This document shows positions 34,109 to 43,021 of a DNA stretch of 64,000 nt, one piece after another. Numbering within the stretch: the stretch's first letter is position 1; each line of letters begins with the position of its first letter. The stretch is from Oscillospiraceae bacterium (GTDB lineage: Bacteria; Bacillota; Clostridia; Oscillospirales; Acutalibacteraceae), in assembly GCA_003514385.1 (NCBI GenBank), contig DOQR01000004.1, forward strand, positions 522,995 through 586,994. Direction: 5' to 3'. The notes under the pieces were generated by a model. That model saw only the letters and a program-made list of their open reading frames with translations. It was not told the origin of the DNA and did no database searches. The position numbers and the translations under genes are program-made.

Positions 34109-34498
34109 GTTTGCGCTCCTCTCGTGTATTTTCAATCGAGCTGATTATATCACACTTTTTATTTTTAGTGAATAGTTTTTGCGGCAACACCGCGGCGGCG
34201 AAATATATTTTCGCTTTCAAAAATTAACTTTTTGTGAATATTCAAAAAAGTATGTCAAAAAGCATTGACTCCGATATATAAATATGCTACTTTGTAATTG
34301 CAGATGGGTTTTCTGCGGCAGAATATCATATAAATTCGGAGAAATGCTATGATGCTGTTCGGTTCAAAAAATTATAGATTTTTATCAGGTCTGAGGCGGG
34401 TGCGCATTCGGGCAGTTTAATAAGGCGCATAGGTCGGCATCGCAGCCGGTTTGTGCGCGTTTTGTCTTCTCAATAAACTAAAAAGCAAGGTGACAAAA
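34109..34498 (+). promoter_or_regulatory. divergent control region and long leader
   Basis: A clear plus-strand promoter (TTGACT 34265-34270, spacer 17, TACTTT 34288-34293) is followed by about 200 untranslated bases before the membrane-protein gene at 34499. The leader has GC-rich inverted segments (GGTCTGAGGCGGGTGCGC..., GGCGCATAGG) but no class of riboswitch was recognised. The part left of 34260 must hold the GH63 promoter; none stands out. Confidence 0.5.
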
Positions 34499-34936
34499 AT
34501 GAAATCAACCACCAAAAGAGAAGTTCTGACCGGTGTAATTACATTTCTTGTTTACGGCATTCTGGGCTTTGCGGCTTACCTTCTTACTGCGCTCCCCGAA
34601 GCCGGACTGGATAGCCTCGCGGCAAGCCACGCCGTATTCATCATCGGAAGCATCGCAAGCTCCGCCGTTCTTATCGGCGGAATAGCGTTCGGAATAGTAT
34701 TCGGCAGAAAAAGATCGAACGGATATCTCATAGGGCTCATCGCCTCCGTCGTCTTTTTCCTCGGCGCGGGATTAGGCTTTATAGTATCAATGATAAGTCT
34801 CTTCACCTACGGTTCTGACGGAAAAATGTCCGATGCATCTATTCCTATAATAATAGCTTACGCCGCCGTGCCGTACATCTCCTATGCCGCCGCGCGCATA
34901 AAAGCAAGCAAGAGAAATAAAATTAAAACTGCATAA
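34499..34936 (+). CDS. small four-helix membrane protein, unknown
   Basis: The start is ATG 34499, preceded by AAGGTGAC. The 145-residue protein has four membrane helices (GVITFLVYGILGFAAYLL; FIIGSIASSAVLIGGIAF; LIGLIASVVFFLGAGLGF; PIIIAYAAVPYISYAA) and a basic C-terminus (RIKASKRNKIK). No family was recognised. It has its own promoter, long leader and terminator, so it is a regulated single-gene unit. Confidence 0.75.
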   Translation: MKSTTKREVLTGVITFLVYGILGFAAYLLTALPEAGLDSLAASHAVFIIGSIASSAVLIGGIAFGIVFGRKRSNGYLIGLIASVVFFLGAGLGFIVSMISLFTYGSDGKMSDASIPIIIAYAAVPYISYAAARIKASKRNKIKTA

Positions 34937-34943
34937 ATCATCA

Positions 34944-34975
34944 AACGCCGCCTGTTTCTCCGCAGGCGGCGTTTT
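34944..34975 (+). terminator. terminator of the small membrane-protein gene
   Basis: An 11-bp perfect stem (AACGCCGCCTG / CAGGCGGCGTT) with an 8-base loop is followed by TTTT, directly after the stop. Confidence 0.9.
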
Positions 34976-34985
34976 CAAAGCAAAC

Positions 34986-35018
34986 AAAAAAGCGCCTCGA
35001 TGATATTTCATCAAGACG
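34986..35018 (-). terminator. terminator of tRNA-Val
   Basis: On the minus strand CGTCTTGATG pairs with CATCGAGGCG (two G-T pairs), followed by CTTTTTT. It ends 5 bases after the tRNA CCA. Confidence 0.75.
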
Positions 35019-35023
35019 TTTTC

Positions 35024-35099
35024 TGGTGGACGCTAACGGACTCGAACCGCTGACCCTTCGCACGTCAAGCGAATGCTCTACCAGCTGAGCTAAGCGTCC
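35024..35099 (-). tRNA. tRNA-Val (GAC)
   Basis: The full cloverleaf is visible: acceptor GGACGCT / AGCGTCC, D-arm GCTC-AGCTGGTA-GAGC, anticodon arm TTCGC-TTGACGT-GCGAA with anticodon GAC, T-arm with GGTTCGAGTCC, discriminator A and an encoded CCA. It is a lone tRNA gene and a possible integration target, though no integrase is nearby. Confidence 0.97.
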
Positions 35100-35251
35100 A
35101 TTTGAGCTGAATTTTTCGGTCTTTCCCGTTCAGCAGAGCCTATTATATATGAACGCCGCGCGAATGTCAAGCATAATTTTAAAAAAATTGATTTTTTTGT
35201 GAACCGCCCGCAAAAATGCTATTTTCAGCCCGCGGGCGGCTTCATTTTAAT

Positions 35252-35518
35252 TTATTTGAAAACGATATTGAGCACCAGCATCGATATCACCCCGGGCACA
35301 CCGAGCAGCGCGCCCGCGCCGAGCGACCAGCGGTTGACGGAGAGCTGTATCCCCGTCGCAAGCCCCGCGATGTTGACGGCGAACAGCGCCGCCGCGCCGC
35401 CTATCGCGTTGAGTATCAGCGCCGAAAAGCCGCGCCTGTTCGTCACGGCGAACACCGTTATCGCGAGCGCGGCGGCAGCGAGAAATATTATAAGAACCGT
35501 TTTCATTCCCGTTGACAA
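35252..35518 (-). CDS. bofA: BofA-family inhibitor of pro-sigma-K processing
   Basis: The start is TTG 35518, which follows GAGGGGA at good distance. The 88-residue membrane protein has two hydrophobic segments and the BofA signature: NAIGGAAALFAVNIAG, TGIQLSVNRWSLGAGALLG and VPGVISMLVLNIVF. In spore formers BofA holds the intramembrane protease SpoIVFB inactive until sigma-G signalling is complete. It directly follows a yaaL-like gene, the same pairing as in Bacillus. Its presence implies a sporulation-capable or recently asporogenous organism. Confidence 0.9.
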   Translation of the reverse strand: MSTGMKTVLIIFLAAAALAITVFAVTNRRGFSALILNAIGGAAALFAVNIAGLATGIQLSVNRWSLGAGALLGVPGVISMLVLNIVFK

Positions 35519-35528
35519 GGCTATCCCC

Positions 35529-35804
35529 TCATTCCAGTTTGTAGCAGACGGCTATGTCGCTGCTTTCAAGTCCCTCCTGCTTTGCGAGCTTCAGGAGTCT
35601 GTGGTAGCGGCGCTTGAGCGATTCGAGCTCATATATTGCGGCCTCGACCGAGTCGTCGTCCTCGCCGTATTCAAACCGTAGATATGCCGCGTCCATCTCC
35701 TTTTTGAGCGCTCTTATGTCCACGAGCAGCTGCTCCTCCCTTGTCGGAGCTTCGTCCGCCTTTTTGAGCTTTCCTCCGAGCAGATATTTGAAAGCAGTAA
35801 CCAT
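35529..35804 (-). CDS. YaaL-like DUF2508 protein
   Basis: A 91-residue soluble helical protein (LLVDIRALKKEMDAAYLRFE, AIYELESLKRRYHRLLKLAK) matching DUF2508/YaaL in size, charge and the EYGEDDDSVEAAIYELE-like centre. Function is unknown. It is conserved upstream of bofA in Firmicutes and the two form an operon here, 10 bp apart. A GGGAGG-type ribosome binding site precedes the ATG. Confidence 0.85.
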   Translation of the reverse strand: MVTAFKYLLGGKLKKADEAPTREEQLLVDIRALKKEMDAAYLRFEYGEDDDSVEAAIYELESLKRRYHRLLKLAKQEGLESSDIAVCYKLE

Positions 35805-35932
35805 TTTTTCGTCCTCCCGGTATTATTTGTATAGCAATTATGGGACAAATATGATAAAATAATTCAGCCGGACGATATTTTTCGCCCGAACGCCAAAAAT
35901 ATATAGGATGTTTATATAAAGGAGAATGTGTT

Positions 35933-36880
35933 TTGAAGCTTTATCCCATGGTATTGACGCCCTTTGTCTCGGAAACTGTCTGGGGCGGGCGCAGGCTCAT
36001 TGACGAATATTCCGTTGTCACAGACAAGCGAAACGCCGCCGAGGCGTGGGTCATGTCCGCGCACAAAAACGGCAGCTCAACAGTCGCAAACGGCGAATTT
36101 GCGGGGAAGACTCTTCGCGAAGTCTATCTCGAACACCCCGAGCTCGGCGGCAAAAACTGCGCGGGATTCTCTGATTTCCCGGTGCTGATAAAATTCATCG
36201 ACGCCGCGGCGGATCTCTCGGTTCAGGTTCACCCCGACGACGCCTACTGCCTGAAAAAGGGCAGCGGCGCGGGAAAGACCGAGTCGTGGTATATCCTCGA
36301 CTGCGAACCGGGCGCCTATCTTCTGCTCGGCTTTGAAAAAGACATAACCCGCGAGCAGTTCAGGCAGTCGATAACCGACGGCACACTGACCGACTATGTC
36401 AAGAAAGTCCCGGTCAAAAAGGGAGATTTCTTCTTTATAGAATCCGGCACGCTCCACGCGATATGCAAGGGCATCCTGCTCGCCGAGGTTCAGCAGAACT
36501 CGGACACGACATACAGAATATATGACTACGGCCGCCTGGGCTTCGACGGCAAGCCGCGCGAGCTCCATGTTGAGGACGCGGTGAATGTCACGCACACGGG
36601 AGTATACAAAAATCCCTGCACGCCGAAAAAAGACGGCAATGTCACTAATCTTGTCGCCTGCCCGTTCTTTACGGAGCGCGTTCTCGATGTTAACGGCTCT
36701 TTTGACGGCTCTGCGGACGAAAAATCTTTTGTGTCGCTTCTTATCCTCGACGGCTCGGGTTCGCTTGAATGCGCTGGCGAGACTCTTGAATTTTCAAAGG
36801 GCGGCAGCATTTTCATTCCCGCAAACTGCGGCGAATACAAAATAAACGGAGAAGCAAAGATCCTTGAAACAAGGGTCTGA
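35933..36880 (+). CDS. manA: mannose-6-phosphate isomerase, type I
   Basis: The start is TTG 35933, placed 8 bases after AAAGGAG, giving (L/M)KLYPMVLTPFVSETVWGG. The 315-residue cupin enzyme interconverts mannose-6-phosphate and fructose-6-phosphate. Zinc ligands are visible in SVQVHPDDAYC (Gln, His), the following Glu (GKTESWY) and the His of ESGTLHAICKG. Its length fits the short Firmicutes type. It opens a plus-strand operon and fits use of mannose released by the GH38 enzyme nearby. Confidence 0.95.
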   Translation: MKLYPMVLTPFVSETVWGGRRLIDEYSVVTDKRNAAEAWVMSAHKNGSSTVANGEFAGKTLREVYLEHPELGGKNCAGFSDFPVLIKFIDAAADLSVQVHPDDAYCLKKGSGAGKTESWYILDCEPGAYLLLGFEKDITREQFRQSITDGTLTDYVKKVPVKKGDFFFIESGTLHAICKGILLAEVQQNSDTTYRIYDYGRLGFDGKPRELHVEDAVNVTHTGVYKNPCTPKKDGNVTNLVACPFFTERVLDVNGSFDGSADEKSFVSLLILDGSGSLECAGETLEFSKGGSIFIPANCGEYKINGEAKILETRV

Positions 36881-36888
36881 TATTACAA

Positions 36889-38802
36889 ATGGCAGTTTTA
36901 AGCGTACAGAATCTTGATATGGAGTTCGGCGAGCGCACGCTGTTTTCCGGCGTGAGCTTTGAAGTCGGAGAGCGCGATAAGATAGGCTTCATCGGCTCGA
37001 ACGCAACGGGCAAAACGACCCTCTTCAAGCTCATCACCGGCGAGCTTGAGCCGACCCTGGGCGGGGTATATCCCGGCAAAAATATAAAGATAGGCTATCT
37101 CGAACAGCACGCCTGCGCGGGGAGCCAAAAGACGGTCTATGACGAGATGGAGAGCGTGTTCGAGCCTCTTATGAAAAAAGAGAAGCGGCTCGAAGAGCTC
37201 GCGGATCTCATCGAAGCGGGGCATGGCGACATCGACGCGCTAATCGCCGAGCAGAACAGACTGCACACCGAGTTTGAGGACGAGGGCGGGCTGACCTACA
37301 AAAGCCGCACGCGCTCGGCACTCACAGGTCTCGGATTCTCGGAGAGCGACTTCTCGCTCCCCTGCTCCCTGCTCTCGGGCGGTCAGCGGTCAAAGCTCGC
37401 GCTGGGCAAGCTGCTTTTGAGTGCGCCGGATTTGCTCCTGCTCGACGAGCCGACGAACCATATAGACCTGACAAGCCTCGAATGGCTCGAAAACTTCATC
37501 AACGACTACCGCGGCAGCGCGGTAATTATAAGCCATGACCGCTATTTTCTCGACAAAGTGACGACAAAAACGATGCTGCTCGAAAACGGCAGAATCGAGA
37601 TGTTCAACGGCGGTTATTCCCGCTTTCTCGAGCAAAAGACCGAGCGCGACGAGATCGAACGCCGCCACTACGAGCGACAGATGGATGAGGTTCATCGCCT
37701 CGAGGGCATAATCGAACAGCAGCGCCGCTGGCGGCATTTCATAACCGCGGACAGCAAGCAGAAGATGCTCGACAAGAAATTGGCGGAAATCGACGCACCC
37801 GACCGTTCGGCGAAAACTCTCGGCTTTTCGTTCGGCGAAGTCGAGCCGACAGGCAACGAAGTTCTGAATGTCAGGGGGCTGTCAAAGTCATTCGGCAGCA
37901 AGCATCTTTTCAGCGGCGTCGAGTTCCAGATACGCCGATCCGACCGCGCGTTTTTGCTCGGTCCAAACGGCTGCGGCAAAACTACTCTTTTAAAAATACT
38001 TATCGGCAAGGAGAAAGCCGACTCCGGCTCATATCTCTTTGGCGCAGGCGTTCAGGTCGGTTATTTCGACCAGACGCTCTCCTCGCTCAACAACAATAAT
38101 ACAGTACTTGATGAAATCTGGAATCTGCACCGAGATTTCACCGAGGCGCACGTGCGCACTCTGCTCGGGCAGTTTCTGTTCTGCGCGGACGATGTTTTCA
38201 AGAAGATAGAGACTCTGAGCGGCGGCGAAAAAGCGCGGCTTTCGCTCCTGAAGCTGATGCTCTCGGGCGCAAATGTCCTGCTGCTCGACGAGCCGACGAA
38301 CCATCTTGATATTCCCTCGCGCGAGGCGCTCGAATCGGCTCTGCTCGATTTCGGCGGCACGATGCTCGTCGTGTCCCACGACAGATATTTTATAAATAAG
38401 TTATCCACCCGCGTGCTGTCGATAGACATGAACGGCGCGGAGAGCTTCGAGGGCGGCTACGACGACTATGCGGCGACAATCGCCGAGCAGAGCGCGGAGA
38501 AGCCGAAAGCTGCTAAGACCATGGGCAAGGGCGGCGAGGACTACAAGCGCCGCAAGGAGCGCGAGAGCGAGCTGCGCCGCACGATAACCGCGATAAAGAA
38601 ATGCGAAGAGCGGATAAACGAGCTCGACGGACTGATAGCGAAAACCAACGAAGAGATGTCGACCCCCGAAGCGGCGGCGGACTACGCGCGCGTCATGGAG
38701 CTGACGGAAACGCTCGGCAAGTTCAATGACGAGCAGACCGAGCTCATGATGCAGTGGGAAGAGCTCGAAAACAGAAAAGCTCAACTTGATGGAGAGAAAT
38801 AA
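36889..38802 (+). CDS. ABC-F family ATPase
   Basis: The 637-residue soluble protein has two ABC domains: Walker A GSNATGKTT and GPNGCGKTT; signatures LSGGQRSKLALGKLL and LSGGEKARLSLLKLM; Walker B LLLLDEPTNHID and LLLLDEPTNHLD. An inter-domain linker (KTERDEIERRHYERQMDEVH) and a C-terminal coiled coil (about 545-637) are typical of the Uup/YfmR group. It binds the ribosomal E site to ease stalled translation rather than transporting anything. It lies 8 bp after manA and 1 bp before the GH78 gene. A resistance role is not implied by the sequence. Confidence 0.93.
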   Translation: MAVLSVQNLDMEFGERTLFSGVSFEVGERDKIGFIGSNATGKTTLFKLITGELEPTLGGVYPGKNIKIGYLEQHACAGSQKTVYDEMESVFEPLMKKEKRLEELADLIEAGHGDIDALIAEQNRLHTEFEDEGGLTYKSRTRSALTGLGFSESDFSLPCSLLSGGQRSKLALGKLLLSAPDLLLLDEPTNHIDLTSLEWLENFINDYRGSAVIISHDRYFLDKVTTKTMLLENGRIEMFNGGYSRFLEQKTERDEIERRHYERQMDEVHRLEGIIEQQRRWRHFITADSKQKMLDKKLAEIDAPDRSAKTLGFSFGEVEPTGNEVLNVRGLSKSFGSKHLFSGVEFQIRRSDRAFLLGPNGCGKTTLLKILIGKEKADSGSYLFGAGVQVGYFDQTLSSLNNNNTVLDEIWNLHRDFTEAHVRTLLGQFLFCADDVFKKIETLSGGEKARLSLLKLMLSGANVLLLDEPTNHLDIPSREALESALLDFGGTMLVVSHDRYFINKLSTRVLSIDMNGAESFEGGYDDYAATIAEQSAEKPKAAKTMGKGGEDYKRRKERESELRRTITAIKKCEERINELDGLIAKTNEEMSTPEAAADYARVMELTETLGKFNDEQTELMMQWEELENRKAQLDGEK

Positions 38803-38803
38803 C

Positions 38804-40990
38804 ATGAACTTCAGCGAACTTTTCGGGAATGCTCAATGGGTGACCTGCGACAGCGGCTGCACTTCGCCGGTTATAAAAGGCGGCTTCTTCATCGAAGAGC
38901 CGAAGAAAGCGGAGATAACCATCTGCGGGCTCGGCTTCTTCCGCCTGTGGATAAACGGGCACGAGGTGTCCGAGGACAAATTCGTCCCCGTCAACAGCCA
39001 GTACTGCAAGCGCGATCTGACGGCATTTGAATATCCTATCCTGGACGAACTGTCTTACCGCACATACGCCGTGAGATATGACATATCTGAATTTGTTGTT
39101 GACGGCAAAAATGATATCCGCGTCATTCTCGGCTGCGGCTGGTTCGCCCAGCAGAAGCGCAGCGCCGAGGGGTTCGCAAAATACGGCGACATAAAGCTCT
39201 GCTATAAAATCGACGCCGAGAATAAAAGCGGCAAAAAATATACTTTTATTTCCGATGAGAACCTTGAATGGAAGCAGAGCCGCATAATCGAAAATAACAT
39301 ATATTTCGGCGAGGTTCACGACATGAGCCTTGCAGACGAGCTGACGGCGAACAGCGGCTTTCAAAATGTTATCAAAGCCCCGGCGCATGAGACTCAGTTT
39401 TTCGTTCAGGACTGCCCGGCGGACAGAGTGGAACGCGTGATAAAGCCCGTGAAGCTCTTTGACCTCGGCGAAGTTTCAATATACGACATGGGCGAGAATA
39501 TTTCGGGCTATCCGGTTGTTGCGGCAACGGTTGACGGCGCGAATATAACCATCAGATGCAGCGAGGAAATAAACCCGGACGGCACGCTGAATTTCGACTC
39601 CTGCGACCGCGGGCAGATTCAAAAAGACGAATATCGCAACGCGAAAAAGGTCGAAGAGTGCATGCCCTGGTTTACCTGGCACGGCTTTCGGTATTTCGAG
39701 CTGACGAACAACGCCGAGCCTGTGCGCTGCGAAGTAGTTCACTCAAACTGCGCCGTGACCTCGTCGTTCGAGTCGGACAGCGAGATGCTCAACTGGCTCT
39801 ACGACGCATATATCAGAACGCAGCTGAGCAACATGCATTCGGGCGTGCCCTCGGACTGCCCGCATATAGAGCGACTCGGCTACACCGGCGACGGTCAGCT
39901 CTGCTGCGAAGCGGCGATGATGCTTTTGGATTCGCAGAAATTCTATAAAAAGTGGCTCGAGGATATCTCCGACTGCCAGAGCATCGGAAACGGTCACGTC
40001 CAGCACACTGCGCCTTTCATGGGCGGCGGCGGAGGCCCCGCAGGCTGGGGCGGCGCGATAGCGGTCGTGCCGTATGAGATGTATAAAATATACGGCGACA
40101 AAGAGACTTTCCGCCGTTATCTGCCGAAGATTCTTCGGTATTTTGATTATCTCGACTCGCGAAGCTCCGGCGGTCTCGTCTGCCGCGAGGAAGAGGGCGG
40201 CTGGTGCCTCGGCGACTGGTGCACGCCCGAACAAATAACAATATGCGAGCCGTTCGTCAACACCGCGCTCTATGTCAAGCAGATGATAATGACAAAAGAA
40301 GCATCGGAGGCTATCGGCGAAAGCGAAACTGCCGCCATGCTCGAAAAGCGCATAGAAGAAAAGAAGCAGGCTATTCTCAGCGCATATTACAGCCCGCAGA
40401 CCGGCTCGTTTATCGGCGACGCGCAGAGTGCAAACAGTTTTGCTGTTGATATCGGACTCGGCGGCGAGCGCGCTTTCAACAATACAAAAAAGAAATACGA
40501 CGCCGCAGATGCTTTTGACACCGGCATTTTCGGCACGGATATTCTAACCCGCGTGCTGTTTGAGTGCGGCTGCGCCGACACGGCTTTTCATCTGCTGACT
40601 TCAACGGGCAAAGGCTCGTTCTATAACATGAAAAAGCAGGGCGCGACGACCATCTGGGAGAACTGGGACGGCGAGCGCTCGCACAGCCATCCGATGTTCG
40701 GCGCGGTGACGCGGTATCTGTTCTCGTTCATTCTCGGCATCACGCAGGAGAAAAACTCGGCTGGCTATGAAAAAATCGTCATTGCTCCGCAGATTCCCGA
40801 CGGGCTCAACCGCGCGAGCGGTCACATAACCACGGTGCGCGGCGAAATAGCCGTCTCATTTGTCAGAACGGAGCGCGAGATGGACTTCTATGTAACCGTT
40901 CCGCAAAAGGCGTGGTTCACTTACGGCAGCGACTGCGAATATGAACTCTGGGAAGGCGAAAATCATATCCACATTGATTTTGAGGAGTAA
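38804..40990 (+). CDS. GH78 alpha-L-rhamnosidase
   Basis: The start is ATG 38804 with GGAGAG upstream. This is a 728-residue cytoplasmic enzyme. N-terminal beta domains (about 1-310) precede the (alpha/alpha)6 barrel (about 330-640). The barrel shows the family motif DCPHIERLGYTGDGQ with catalytic Asp/Glu candidates, GWGGAIAVVPYEMYKIYGD, and the late Glu in TTIWENWDGERSHSH. A C-terminal beta domain closes the protein. It removes terminal rhamnose from plant glycans or flavonoid glycosides. Confidence 0.93.
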   Translation: MNFSELFGNAQWVTCDSGCTSPVIKGGFFIEEPKKAEITICGLGFFRLWINGHEVSEDKFVPVNSQYCKRDLTAFEYPILDELSYRTYAVRYDISEFVVDGKNDIRVILGCGWFAQQKRSAEGFAKYGDIKLCYKIDAENKSGKKYTFISDENLEWKQSRIIENNIYFGEVHDMSLADELTANSGFQNVIKAPAHETQFFVQDCPADRVERVIKPVKLFDLGEVSIYDMGENISGYPVVAATVDGANITIRCSEEINPDGTLNFDSCDRGQIQKDEYRNAKKVEECMPWFTWHGFRYFELTNNAEPVRCEVVHSNCAVTSSFESDSEMLNWLYDAYIRTQLSNMHSGVPSDCPHIERLGYTGDGQLCCEAAMMLLDSQKFYKKWLEDISDCQSIGNGHVQHTAPFMGGGGGPAGWGGAIAVVPYEMYKIYGDKETFRRYLPKILRYFDYLDSRSSGGLVCREEEGGWCLGDWCTPEQITICEPFVNTALYVKQMIMTKEASEAIGESETAAMLEKRIEEKKQAILSAYYSPQTGSFIGDAQSANSFAVDIGLGGERAFNNTKKKYDAADAFDTGIFGTDILTRVLFECGCADTAFHLLTSTGKGSFYNMKKQGATTIWENWDGERSHSHPMFGAVTRYLFSFILGITQEKNSAGYEKIVIAPQIPDGLNRASGHITTVRGEIAVSFVRTEREMDFYVTVPQKAWFTYGSDCEYELWEGENHIHIDFEE

Positions 40991-40993
40991 AAT

Positions 40994-41557
40994 ATGGCTA
41001 TAATCATCACAAATTACAGCGAAAAATATCGGGACGATGTCCGCAATATCTGCCTTGACACGGCGGGCAGCAACGCGCGCGAAGAAAAGTCAATGCGCTT
41101 TTTGCTCGCGACCTTCTGCGACTACTATATAGACCGCGAGGCAGAGCACTGCTTCATCGCCGTCGATGAGAACACGGACAGCGCGGTCGGCTATATCTTC
41201 TGCGCGCCGGACTATCAAAAATACAAGCGTATATTCAAAGCCGAATATCTCCCGCGCGTCAAGGGCTGTAAAAAAGGAGATATAATTGAGTCGTGGGCAT
41301 CCGTAAACGGCCCCGCTATATTCGCAAGAAGCTATCCCGCGCATATGCACATCAATATAAAGCCCGGCTATCAGCACTGCGGCATAGGCACCCGCCTGTT
41401 CGCGGCTCTGACCGAGCATCTCAGAGAGATCGGCTGCAAGGGCGTTATGCTGGTGGTCGATTCATATAACACCAACGCAATAAATTTCTATAAAAAGAAC
41501 AAGTTTGATATCATATTCCCTCTGCGCGTCTGCACGGTCATGGCGCGCAGGGTCTGA
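40994..41557 (+). CDS. GNAT-family acetyltransferase
   Basis: This is a 187-residue cytoplasmic enzyme. The acetyl-CoA loop is visible in KPGYQHCGIGTRLFAALTEH, followed by the strand CKGVMLVVDSYNTNAINFYKKNKF and the usual end. The N-terminal half has LDTAGSNAREEKSMRFLL. The acceptor is unknown. It starts 3 bp after the GH78 stop, so it is translated from the same operon; an acetyl-sugar or amino-sugar role is possible but not shown. Confidence 0.88.
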   Translation: MAIIITNYSEKYRDDVRNICLDTAGSNAREEKSMRFLLATFCDYYIDREAEHCFIAVDENTDSAVGYIFCAPDYQKYKRIFKAEYLPRVKGCKKGDIIESWASVNGPAIFARSYPAHMHINIKPGYQHCGIGTRLFAALTEHLREIGCKGVMLVVDSYNTNAINFYKKNKFDIIFPLRVCTVMARRV

Positions 41558-41573
41558 GAAAGCAGGAAAAAAT

Positions 41574-42563
41574 ATGAAATTAGCCGTCATCGGCACGGGC
41601 TGGATAGTCAAAAGCTTTATCGACGGGTTGAAGTTCGCGCCCGATTTTGAACTCTTCGCCGTATATTCGCGTTCGCGCGAGCGCGGAGAAAAATTCGCAA
41701 AAGAGAACGGGATAAGTACAGTATACACCTCGCTCGACGAGCTCGCCGCCTCCCCTGCCGAGTGCGTCTATATCGCGAGCCCAAATGCCCTGCATTATAC
41801 TCAGAGCAAAAAAATGCTCGAAAGCGGAAAGCATGTCATCTGCGAAAAGCCGATAACAGTGACGCCCGACGAGTTTTCGGAGCTCTGTGAGCTTGCGGAC
41901 GGAAATAAGCTCATATATATCGAAGCTATAATGTATATGCACTCGCCCGTGCGGGCGGCGCTCAGAGAAGCTCTCGGGGACATCGGCAAGGTCTGGACTG
42001 CGCATTTTGATTTTTCGCAGTATTCGTCAAAATATCCAGCCTATCTTCGCGGCGGGCTGCCGAATATTTTCAACCCCGCCATGGCTACGGGCAGTCTCAT
42101 GGATCTCGGCATTTACTGCGTCTATCCTGCAATCGATCTGTTCGGCGAGCCGAAAACCGTCTCGGCAGTATCGGCATTTCTCGAAAGTGGAGCTGACGCG
42201 GCAACCGCCGTCTCGATGCTAAGTAAAAACACCGCGATAACAATGACAAGCTGCAAAACCGGGCAGGATCACGCGGGCTCGCAGATAATCGGCGAGCGCG
42301 GTAGCATAAAAATCGGCTCAATTTCAAAGCTCACGGATATCGAACTTGTGATGAACGACGGGACGAGCCGCATTATCTGCGGCGACACGCCGAAAGATGA
42401 ACTCATGGGCAACGAGGCTCGCGCGTTTTACGAGCTGATAACAGAGCCGGAAAACAACAGAGAAAAATACAGAGAGCTGCGCGAAACGGCGCTCTCTGTG
42501 AGCCGCACGATGCAGCGCATACGCGAGTCGGCGGGAATAAAATTTGACGGAGGGATATCATGA
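41574..42563 (+). CDS. Gfo/Idh/MocA-family oxidoreductase
   Basis: The start is ATG 41574, after GCAGGAAAA. The 329-residue enzyme has an N-terminal Rossmann fold (LAVIGTGWIVKSFIDGL), the EKP motif at HVICEKPITVTPDEF, and the C-terminal alpha/beta domain starting YIEAIMYMHSPVRAAL, with a candidate catalytic His/Asp pair replaced by MDLGIYCVYPAI (Asp-x-x-x-Tyr). Such enzymes oxidise or epimerise sugars with NAD(P). It overlaps the next gene by 4 bp (ATGA). Confidence 0.88.
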   Translation: MKLAVIGTGWIVKSFIDGLKFAPDFELFAVYSRSRERGEKFAKENGISTVYTSLDELAASPAECVYIASPNALHYTQSKKMLESGKHVICEKPITVTPDEFSELCELADGNKLIYIEAIMYMHSPVRAALREALGDIGKVWTAHFDFSQYSSKYPAYLRGGLPNIFNPAMATGSLMDLGIYCVYPAIDLFGEPKTVSAVSAFLESGADAATAVSMLSKNTAITMTSCKTGQDHAGSQIIGERGSIKIGSISKLTDIELVMNDGTSRIICGDTPKDELMGNEARAFYELITEPENNREKYRELRETALSVSRTMQRIRESAGIKFDGGIS

Positions 42564-43021
42564 AATATGTAAAAACAGGCAATGTCCTCGCGGTAAGGCT
42601 TGACCCGGGCGAGGAAATAATCGCGTCGGTGCTGAAGATAGCAAAGGAAGAAGATATCCGCTTTGCCGAGATATCAGCCATCGGAGCGGTAGGGCGCGCG
42701 GTGTTCGGGCTATACGACCTCGAAGAGCAGAAATACCACAGCCTGACATTTGTTCAGCCGCTCGAGCTTGTCTCGTTAAACGGCAATCTCAGCCGCAAGG
42801 ACGGCGAACCTTATCTCCACCTCCACGCCGCGTTCGCGGACGAAAAAGGCGCCGTCCGCGCCGATGAGGAAAGTCGTGTTGCCGACCATGAGGAATCCGC
42901 CCGTGGTCGAGAGTTTCGTCACCGTGTAGCCTTCCTTCGTCAGAGCCGAGGAAACAACCGCGCTGTCATCATTATTAACAATAGCTATCAAAAGTTTCAT
43001 TATATTCATTCTCCTCATTAA
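42560..43021 (+). pseudogene. PPC-domain (DUF296) protein truncated by a deletion
   Basis: The first 100 residues match a PPC/DUF296 protein: VKTGNVLAVRLDPGEEIIAS, ISAIGAVGRAVFGLYD, and the trimer-core motif GEPYLHLHAAFADEKG. The family should continue with GGHL and about 30 more residues. Instead, after about 42862 the frame runs antisense through a darA fragment (ADEESRVADHEESARGRE, then unrelated sequence) until a chance stop. The intact family is about 140 residues. The break is the junction with the convergent darA gene. The gene is the last of the manA operon. Confidence 0.8.
42848..43000 (-). pseudogene. darA: darA (cyclic-di-AMP receptor, PII-like) 5' fragment
   Basis: The start is ATG 43000, after GAGGAG. 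The first 50 residues are clearly DarA: MKLLIAIVNNDDSAVVSSAL, ...YTVTKLSTTGGFLMVGNTTF, LIGAD. A full DarA has about 109 residues with a second half that closes the ligand pocket. Here the frame passes into the antisense of the PPC gene (GAFFVRERG...) and stops at 42776. The protein is thus cut in the middle and unlikely to bind c-di-AMP. It follows the DUF1854 gene by 17 bp. Confidence 0.82.

Noticed and set aside
34109-34498. Known riboswitch in the leader at 34.3-34.5 kb
   Set aside because: None of the well-known aptamer signatures I could recall (TPP, cobalamin, glycine, lysine, SAM, c-di-GMP, PreQ1, fluoride) is visible.
35024-35099. tRNA-Val as integration site of an element
   Set aside because: Neither an integrase nor a duplicated tRNA 3' end was seen nearby.
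36889-38802. ABC-F protein as an antibiotic-resistance factor
   Set aside because: Features fit the housekeeping Uup/YfmR-like group, and the operon is metabolic; the sequence gives no support for resistance.
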